9,918 bases of DNA, from contig JBBTWG010000008.1 in the NCBI GenBank assembly GCA_038062935.1, positions 1 through 9,918 on the forward strand. The letters are read 5' to 3'. Made by a program: the position numbers and the translations under genes. Below, piece after piece: positions 5,544 to 9,918 of the stretch. Each line of letters starts with the position of its first letter. The stretch's first letter is position 1. The notes beneath the pieces are model-generated. The model was not told the origin of the DNA. It was given only the letters and a program-made list of their open reading frames with translations, and searched no databases. Origin of the DNA: JBBTWG01 sp038062935 (lineage in GTDB: Bacteria; Patescibacteriota; Gracilibacteria; UBA1369; UBA12463).

Positions 5544-5956
5544 AAAAATCTGGTTCAAGTTGCGCTGCTCCGGGCGCTGCGCTCGGAAAATTGATGAGTG
5601 ACAAATCGAAGAAATCTCAGAAATCTGCGGCAAAAGTGTTGGGTTTGACGAAGAACGCCGCGAGTCAACTTCTGAAACTCCAGAAATCCCAGAAAAAAAC
5701 GGGTTACGGAATTCGCGTCGAAGTTTCGTCTGGAGGATGCGCCGGATTTCAGTATTTCCTGGATTTCGCAAAAGTTCCGGACAAAACGGATATTGTTTCT
5801 GAAGAACAAGGCTTCAAGCTTTTCATCGACCCGACTTCTGCAGAATTTCTGAAAGGAACAGAATTGGACTACGTCGAAACTCTCGAAATGTCCGGATTCC
5901 AATTCAACAATCCCAATGTGAGTCATTCTTGTCACTGCGGGAAATCGGTGTGCTAG
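5540..5956 (+). CDS. IscA/HesB/ErpA-family iron-sulfur cluster carrier
   Basis: A-type carriers hold a [2Fe-2S] or [4Fe-4S] cluster, or Fe, and pass it to target enzymes. The three cysteine ligands typical of the family are present: Cys67 in SSGGCAGF, and Cys131 and Cys133 in the C-terminal SHSCHCGKSV. The core domain runs from about 33 to 138. Compared with IscA (about 107 residues) there is an N-terminal extension of about 30 Lys/Ser-rich residues, including Cys8, and an extra terminal Cys138. I chose the start at 5540 because the promoter spacing and the 4-bp ATGA overlap with the HAD stop both point to it; Met19 at 5594 is the alternative and would give a more usual length. trxB follows after 45 bp. 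ErpA, SufA and IscA cannot be told apart from sequence alone. Confidence 0.9.
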   Translation: MKKSGSSCAAPGAALGKLMSDKSKKSQKSAAKVLGLTKNAASQLLKLQKSQKKTGYGIRVEVSSGGCAGFQYFLDFAKVPDKTDIVSEEQGFKLFIDPTSAEFLKGTELDYVETLEMSGFQFNNPNVSHSCHCGKSVC

Positions 5957-5971
5957 TCCCCTGCGATTCCC

Positions 5972-5999
5972 TCAATCCTACATCCTAAATCCTCAATCC
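5972..5999 (+). repeat. Heptanucleotide tandem repeat just before trxB
   Basis: Four consecutive 7-base units, TCAATCC, TACATCC, TAAATCC and TCAATCC, end two bases before the trxB ATG (6002). The units share T-x-x-ATCC. A degenerate unit (GATTCC at 5965-5970) may precede them. The repeat fills most of the 45-bp gap between the Fe-S protein gene and trxB, and leaves no room for a Shine-Dalgarno sequence. Confidence 0.8.
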
Positions 6000-6001
6000 T
6001 C

Positions 6002-6898
6002 ATGTTCGACACCATCATCATCGGCGGCGGTTGCGCGGGGCTTTCTGCTGGCATGTATGCGGCGAGATTGAATTTGAAAACGGTTTTGCTCGCGGAGCTC
6101 GCAGGCGGACTCATCACGACGACGCATGTGGTGGAAAACTGGCCGGGGATCATCACGACGACCGGTCCGGATCTGGGAAATTCACTCTGGGAACACGCAA
6201 AAGCATCGGGCGTGGAGATGAAAAATGAACTCGCGAGGAACGTGGTGAAACTTCCTGATGGAAGCTTCGAAGTGCAGGCACGACGCAACTCCTATCAGGC
6301 AAAGACGGTGATTTTCGCGACGGGCAGCTCTCATAAACATCTCGGATGTGCTGGCGAAGAGGAATTCAAAAACAAGGGTGTTTCGTATTGTGCGCTGTGT
6401 GATGGAGCTTTTTTCAAAGGAAAAGATGTTGTGGTCGTGGGTGGCGGTGATACGGCGGCGAAGGAAGCTTTATTTTTATCGGAACATGCGAAGACGGTGA
6501 AAATTATTGTGCGTCGTGATGTGCTCCGTGCGGAGCCACGAAATAACGGCCTCATCTCGCAAAAACAGAATATTGAAATTCTTTTTCAGGAAGAAATTAC
6601 TTCGATTACTGGTGGAACTTCTGTTGAGAAAATTACTTTGAAATCCGGGAAAGAGCTCGCGGTGCAGGGTGTTTTTGTGGCGATTGGACAGATTCCGGCG
6701 ACGGATCTCGCAGTGCCTCTCGGAGTTGCATTGAATCCCAAAAAAGAGATCGTCATCAACCGCCATTCCGAGACAAACGTCCCGGGCGTGTACGGCGCTG
6801 GCGATTGTTGCGATACGGAGTTCAAGCAGGCAATCACCGGCGCAGCAGAGGGTGTGACGGCGGCTTACTATGCTTTTCTGTACACCGCAGGGAAATAA
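6002..6898 (+). CDS. trxB: Thioredoxin reductase (NADPH, FAD)
   Basis: TrxB moves electrons from NADPH through FAD and a Cys pair to thioredoxin. At 298 residues the length is near the usual 300-320 of the low-Mr bacterial type. Domain order is classical: FAD-binding GGGCAG (8-13, with Cys11 where Pro is common), ATGSSHKHLG (106-115), and the redox motif CALCD with Cys130 and Cys133. The NADPH Rossmann motif GGGDTA (147-152), the NADPH-binding RRDVLRA (171-177), and the C-terminal FAD contact GAGDCCD then FKQAITGAAEG complete the fold. The gene probably shares a transcript with the Fe-S protein gene. It ends one base before the convergent SLH gene, with no terminator between them. The RR..R pair suggests NADPH rather than NADH. 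Confidence 0.95.
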   Translation: MFDTIIIGGGCAGLSAGMYAARLNLKTVLLAELAGGLITTTHVVENWPGIITTTGPDLGNSLWEHAKASGVEMKNELARNVVKLPDGSFEVQARRNSYQAKTVIFATGSSHKHLGCAGEEEFKNKGVSYCALCDGAFFKGKDVVVVGGGDTAAKEALFLSEHAKTVKIIVRRDVLRAEPRNNGLISQKQNIEILFQEEITSITGGTSVEKITLKSGKELAVQGVFVAIGQIPATDLAVPLGVALNPKKEIVINRHSETNVPGVYGAGDCCDTEFKQAITGAAEGVTAAYYAFLYTAGK

Positions 6899-6899
6899 T

Positions 6900-7742
6900 C
6901 TATTTCGACTTCGGCTTCGACTTCGGTTTTGGTTCGCCGGTTGTTATTCCTGACATTGCCTCTCCGCTGATGACAACATTTTTCAGTTTAAAGAAAATAC
7001 CGATTTTTGATTCTGAATAGGCATCAATTTTGAGACTATCAACAATGAGTGCTCGGAAAATAATTGTTGCTACTTCTTTTCGTGTGACCAGATGAGCAAA
7101 ATCTATTTCTGATTTTGTCATAATATTTTTTGCGATCATCACTTTTGCATATTTTGCTGCCCAATTTTGCCCATCTGTTCCCGATGGCAATTGCTGGTCT
7201 TTGAATTCTTCTGGATTCCATCCAAATCCTGTGACCAGAATCTTCATGAGTTCCGCTTGGTTTATTGTGTTGCCTGGCTTGAATGTCCCGTCTTGATATC
7301 CCGCTACCCACCCCTTTTCTTTTCCATAACAAACATATTTTGAGAACCAGTCTTCAATTTTCACATCACTGAAACACAGAATTTTTTTATCTGGAATGTC
7401 TCCTGTTGCCACTGCTGCTACGAGGATTTTCAAAAACTCTGCACGAACGAGAGTTTTTTCTGGCTGAAAACTTCCATCTGGATAGCCTTTCATGATGTCT
7501 TTGTTTGCGAGGTATGCGAGGCTGGAATTTACGAGTGCACTACTCTGATCCTCTTTTGAAATATCAGTAAAGAGTGAAGTCTTCAGTTGATTTGGCAAAA
7601 ATGGTGTTTCGCGCTGATATACCAGCGTTGTGACCGTCAGAACTACGAGAATCACGCCGAGGAAAATGAGTGCTTTTGGTGAAATGGCAGGCTGAGCTAC
7701 TGGAGCTGGAGCACTTTTTTTTGGAGAAGTTTTTTTGGACAT
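6900..7742 (-). CDS. Membrane-anchored SLH-domain protein
   Basis: Taking the ATG at 7740-7742, the protein has 280 residues: a short Lys/Pro/Ala-rich N-terminus, one membrane helix at about 22-42, then an exported part. SLH domains lie at about 57-113 (KGYPDGSFQPEKTLVRAEFLKIL), 123-176 (AGYQDGTFKPGNTINQAELMKIL) and a weaker third at about 190-235. SLH domains bind secondary cell-wall polymers or act in surface-layer attachment. The tail ends PKPKSKPKSK. Two Cys in the second SLH domain (123, 138) might form a disulfide. An ATG at 7797-7799 would add 19 residues but lies upstream of the predicted promoter and inside the ndh-like gene, so I reject it. The gene follows ndh-like on the same strand; its 3' end converges on trxB with a 1-bp gap. 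Confidence 0.88.
   Translation of the reverse strand: MSKKTSPKKSAPAPVAQPAISPKALIFLGVILVVLTVTTLVYQRETPFLPNQLKTSLFTDISKEDQSSALVNSSLAYLANKDIMKGYPDGSFQPEKTLVRAEFLKILVAAVATGDIPDKKILCFSDVKIEDWFSKYVCYGKEKGWVAGYQDGTFKPGNTINQAELMKILVTGFGWNPEEFKDQQLPSGTDGQNWAAKYAKVMIAKNIMTKSEIDFAHLVTRKEVATIIFRALIVDSLKIDAYSESKIGIFFKLKNVVISGEAMSGITTGEPKPKSKPKSK
6904..6926 (-). repeat. 12-bp repeat coding the Pro-Lys-Ser-Lys tail of the SLH protein
   Basis: On the plus strand TTCGACTTCGGC (6904-6915) is followed by the first 11 bases of a second copy (6916-6926). It encodes the alternating PKSK tail of the SLH protein. Slippage here could lengthen or shorten the charged tail in steps of four residues. Confidence 0.7.
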
Positions 7743-7769
7743 GAGAGAGAGGTAAAAAATTACCTTCCG

Positions 7770-7799
7770 ATCATAACATTTTTTCGTCGTTGGCGACAA
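7770..7799 (-). promoter_or_regulatory. Promoter of the SLH gene, overlapping the ndh-like stop
   Basis: On the minus strand TTGTCG (7794-7799), an 18-bp spacer and TATGAT (7770-7775) preceded by TGT make an extended -10 promoter. The box overlaps the ndh-like TGA stop (7771-7773). Start predicted near 7763, about 20 bases before the ATG at 7742, which supports that start over the upstream ATG. Confidence 0.55.
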
Positions 7800-9012
7800 A
7801 GACTTTGTTTTCCCGCATCCAGACTTTGAAAGCTTCCCACGGCGAGAGGATTGAGCAGAAAAATTTCAGGATTCTGAAACGGCGTGTGACCCAACACCAG
7901 AAACCCTGTTCCACTTTTTCGCCATCTTTGCAGAGCGCAAATTTGCCGCCGAGCGGGACACTGACGGATTCTAATTTTGGAGTAAATGGTGTTTTTTTTC
8001 CGAGGATATTGAGTGCAATAATTTTTCCTTCGATAATGGCGGTTGTGGCGAGCATCGGTGCACCAGGAAATGAAGCGTTGTCTCCAGCGGCATAGACGTC
8101 AGGAAAATCTTTACTCTGCAAATATTCGTTCACTTCGAGCGCGCCGTTTTTGGCGACAGTTTTGAAAGATTGTGCGATGAGTGGATTTGCTTTCACGCCG
8201 CCGGTCCAGAGGCAGATGTCCGCTTCGAATTCTTTTACTATCTCTCTTTGGAGAACATATATTTTTTGAATATCTCTTTTCTGTATTCTGGCTTCCTGCT
8301 CGACTTTTATTCCGAGTGATTTGAGTCTGGCCTTGATGAGAACTGAAACTTTTTCGTCCTGACCGCCGAGAGATTTCCCGCCGTCGAGAATCGTGAGGCT
8401 CACCCGACTGTAGGGATAATCATACTTCTTGCAGATTTTCTTCAAAAATCCTGGGAGTTCAGATGCGAGCTCAACTCCGGTGAAACCGCCCCCACCGATC
8501 ACGATTTCTACTTCCTTCTTGATCTCTTTTTTCCACAGATTTTTGAAGTATGTTTCGAGATGGCAATTGATCGCAAGAGCGTCTTCGATTGTTTTGAGCG
8601 GATACGAAAACTGCCTGAGACCTTCGATGCCGTAGTCGTTGCTCACGCTGCCGAGCGCGACGACGAGCGTGTCGTAACTGATTTTTCCGCCGCGTTCAGT
8701 TTCTATGACTTTTTGTTCTGGTGAAATTTTTGTCACATTATCCTGAATGAAATTTACTTTTTTCCCTTTGAAAATTTTGGCGTATGGGATGGCGACGGTC
8801 TCGCGAAGTGCTGTGATACATTCGTCATCTTTCTTTTCTGTAAAAGCTGTGGCGACTTCATAGAGGTCGGCGTGAAAAATAAAACTGCTCCGCTTGTTGA
8901 TGAGTGTAATTTCGAGATCTTTGCCCTGTGGGCTGGCATTGGCGAGTTTGTGAGCAACCGTGATTCCGGCAAATCCTCCGCCAAGAATGAGAATTTTATT
9001 TTTGTTTTGCAT
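7771..9012 (-). CDS. ndh: Type-II NADH dehydrogenase-like flavoprotein (NDH-2 family)
   Basis: The 413-residue protein has the two-dinucleotide-fold plan of NDH-2: FAD site GGGFAG (11-16), a second Rossmann site GGGGFTGVELASEL (173-186) with the conserved Glu181, and FAD contact YAAGDNA (307-313). A C-terminal segment (about 371-398) rich in Trp, Phe, Arg and Lys looks like the amphipathic helices that attach NDH-2 to the membrane. NDH-2 enzymes pass electrons from NADH to quinone without pumping protons. One feature is odd: the usual quinone-site AQxAxQ motif reads ATTAII (322-327), so both glutamines are missing. The acceptor may therefore differ; the symbol marks the family only. The start is set by TGATATAAT ending 6 bases before the ATG. 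The SLH gene lies downstream; phosphoketolase is divergent. Confidence 0.88.
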   Translation of the reverse strand: MQNKNKILILGGGFAGITVAHKLANASPQGKDLEITLINKRSSFIFHADLYEVATAFTEKKDDECITALRETVAIPYAKIFKGKKVNFIQDNVTKISPEQKVIETERGGKISYDTLVVALGSVSNDYGIEGLRQFSYPLKTIEDALAINCHLETYFKNLWKKEIKKEVEIVIGGGGFTGVELASELPGFLKKICKKYDYPYSRVSLTILDGGKSLGGQDEKVSVLIKARLKSLGIKVEQEARIQKRDIQKIYVLQREIVKEFEADICLWTGGVKANPLIAQSFKTVAKNGALEVNEYLQSKDFPDVYAAGDNASFPGAPMLATTAIIEGKIIALNILGKKTPFTPKLESVSVPLGGKFALCKDGEKVEQGFWCWVTRRFRILKFFCSILSPWEAFKVWMRENKVFVANDEKML

Positions 9013-9018
9013 CGTTTC

Positions 9019-9027
9019 ATTATATCA
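9019..9027 (-). promoter_or_regulatory. Extended -10 promoter of the ndh-like gene, leaderless arrangement
   Basis: On the minus strand TGATATAAT is a perfect extended -10 (TGn plus TATAAT, hexamer 9019-9024). Six bases separate it from the ATG (9010-9012), so the transcript is predicted to start on the A of the start codon. The -35 (TTTTAA, 17-bp spacing) is weak, as expected for extended -10 promoters. Confidence 0.7.
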
Positions 9028-9028
9028 T
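9023..9028 (+). promoter_or_regulatory. Likely -10 box of phosphoketolase, overlapping the ndh-like -10
   Basis: TATCAT on the plus strand ends 9 bases before the phosphoketolase ATG (9038), so a start at about 9035-9037 would give a leader of 1-3 bases. TTTGTT/TTGTTT (from 9001-9002) at 15-16 bp spacing is a weak -35. Two bases are shared with the -10 of the opposite gene. An alternative -10 is TATATC (9021-9026). Confidence 0.45.
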
Positions 9029-9037
9029 AGATCTACC

Positions 9038-9918
9038 ATGGTTAAAACCTCACTTTCTTCATGGTTCGACCGGTATTTCCGGTATGTGAACTACATTTCT
9101 GCGGCTCAGCTCTATCTGAAAGACAACTTTTTTTTGGAGAGGCCGCTCCAGCCCGACGATATCAAAGATCGTATTTTGGGGCACTGGGGAACTGTCCCGG
9201 GGCTCAACTTCATTTATGCGCACTGCAATTATCTGATTTCGAAATACGACGTGAATATGATGCTCGTCATCGGTCCAGGACACGGAGCGCCGGCGATTTT
9301 GGCGAATCTCTTTGCGGAAGGAACGATGGGGGAATTTTATAAAAATTGTTCGCGCGACGGAGAAGGCATGGGTCAGCTCATCAAACTTTTTAGCTGGCCG
9401 GGAGGTTTCCCGAGTCATCTGAATCCGGGAACTCCGGGCAGTATTCTGGAAGGTGGCGAGCTCGGATATAGCCTTTCTACTGCTTTTGGTGCGGTGCTGG
9501 ATAATCCCGATTTGATCGCGACGTGCGTCGTGGGTGATGGTGAATCAGAGACCGGACCGCTCGCGGCGGCGTGGCATGGAAATAAATTCTTGAATCCTGT
9601 GACGAGTGGTGCGGTGCTCCCGATCATCCACGTGAATGGGTACAAAATTTCTGGACCGACGATTCTGGGGACGATGAGTGATGAGGAGATTACGAATTTG
9701 TACAGTGGCTATGGATATGAATCGAGAATCGTTTCTGGAGATCATTTGCATGAAAAAATGATGAAGACGATGGAGTGGGCGTACGCACTTATTCGCAGCA
9801 CACAGGTGAAAGCGCGAGCTTCGAAAAAATTTCTCACGAAACCGAAATGGCCGGTGATCGTCCTACGCAGTACGAAAGGCTGGACGGGGATCAAAGAAAT
9901 TCATGGCAAAAAAATTGA
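9038..9918 (+). CDS. xfp: Phosphoketolase (xylulose-5-P/fructose-6-P), N-terminal part, 3' end outside window
   Basis: This TPP enzyme splits xylulose 5-phosphate (and often fructose 6-phosphate) with phosphate into acetyl phosphate plus glyceraldehyde 3-phosphate (or erythrose 4-phosphate), the key step of heterofermentative and bifid sugar breakdown. The frame is open to the window end, giving 293 of about 790 expected residues. Conserved blocks in order are GHWGTVPGLNFIYAH (48-62, His49), GPGHGAP (79-85, His82), SHLNPGTPGSI (126-136, His127), and EGGELGYSL (138-146). The TPP/metal motif is GDGESETGPL (166-175), followed by HVNGYKISGPT (198-208). PGTPG replaces the usual PETPG. The last codons (GWTGIKEIHGKKI) fit the family's conserved end of the TPP domain. 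Substrate preference cannot be judged. The start is the first ATG, supported by the -10 spacing. Confidence 0.95.
   Translation, partial: MVKTSLSSWFDRYFRYVNYISAAQLYLKDNFFLERPLQPDDIKDRILGHWGTVPGLNFIYAHCNYLISKYDVNMMLVIGPGHGAPAILANLFAEGTMGEFYKNCSRDGEGMGQLIKLFSWPGGFPSHLNPGTPGSILEGGELGYSLSTAFGAVLDNPDLIATCVVGDGESETGPLAAAWHGNKFLNPVTSGAVLPIIHVNGYKISGPTILGTMSDEEITNLYSGYGYESRIVSGDHLHEKMMKTMEWAYALIRSTQVKARASKKFLTKPKWPVIVLRSTKGWTGIKEIHGKKI

Noticed and set aside
5953..6288. Minus-strand ORF of 111 codons whose end encodes a RIEDLGCRIEG-like stretch
   Set aside because: The repetitive end comes from reading the heptamer repeat backwards, and the rest is antisense to trxB.
7743..7799. Longer SLH protein starting at 7799
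   Set aside because: The extra 19 residues would start inside the ndh-like gene and upstream of the predicted promoter; the start at 7742 gives a normal short cytoplasmic end before the membrane helix.
1..9918. UGA-as-glycine code of Gracilibacteria/Absconditabacteria
   Set aside because: Several well-defined proteins end at TGA at the expected length, and no conserved domain runs through an in-frame TGA.

Overview
The window looks like part of a small, streamlined bacterial genome. I infer a Patescibacteria (CPR)-type organism with moderate confidence. The reasons are gene ends that touch or overlap, almost no Shine-Dalgarno sequences, no convincing intrinsic terminator at a gene end, and a gene mix of phosphoketolase, a membrane-anchored SLH protein, a secreted Calx-beta protein and thyA-folA. 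Base composition is intermediate by eye. TGA is a normal stop here (exonuclease, thyA, HAD and NADH dehydrogenase genes), so the TGA=Gly code of Gracilibacteria/Absconditabacteria does not apply. No mobile element, CRISPR array or rRNA was seen.

Layout. (1) 1-381 (+) is the 3' end of a DnaQ/ExoX-type 3'-5' exonuclease. It converges on 402-2126 (-), a secreted protein with four Calx-beta repeats of exactly 111 residues. A small unknown ORF (2172-2396, -) lies upstream of that gene. (2) 2488-2898 (+) is a DUF1801 protein. It converges on a CAT-anticodon tRNA (2913-2989, -), which ends a minus-strand run of thyA (3550-4350), folA (3023-3553, 4-bp overlap with thyA) and the tRNA. A 72-residue acidic unknown ORF (4372-4590, -) precedes thyA. 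(3) 4680-6898 (+) holds a HAD-IIB phosphatase, an IscA/HesB-type Fe-S protein overlapping it by 4 bp, and a thioredoxin reductase. (4) 6900-9012 (-) holds a type-II NADH dehydrogenase-like flavoprotein and, downstream, an SLH-domain protein. (5) 9038-9918 (+) is the 5' end of phosphoketolase, divergent from the NADH dehydrogenase across only 25 bp.

Function. thyA and folA form the dTMP cycle: ThyA makes dTMP and dihydrofolate, and DHFR regenerates tetrahydrofolate. TrxB and the Fe-S carrier are redox and metal-cofactor housekeeping. Phosphoketolase with an NADH oxidoreductase suggests fermentative sugar cleavage with NADH balancing nearby, which is inference. The SLH and Calx-beta proteins belong to the cell surface.

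The most notable signal is regulatory. At least four genes (thyA, ndh-like, DUF1801, IscA-like), and probably phosphoketolase, have a good -10 box ending 6-9 bases before the ATG. The transcript should therefore start at or within about two bases of the start codon, that is, leaderless mRNAs. The ndh/phosphoketolase pair goes further, with -10 boxes on opposite strands that overlap.
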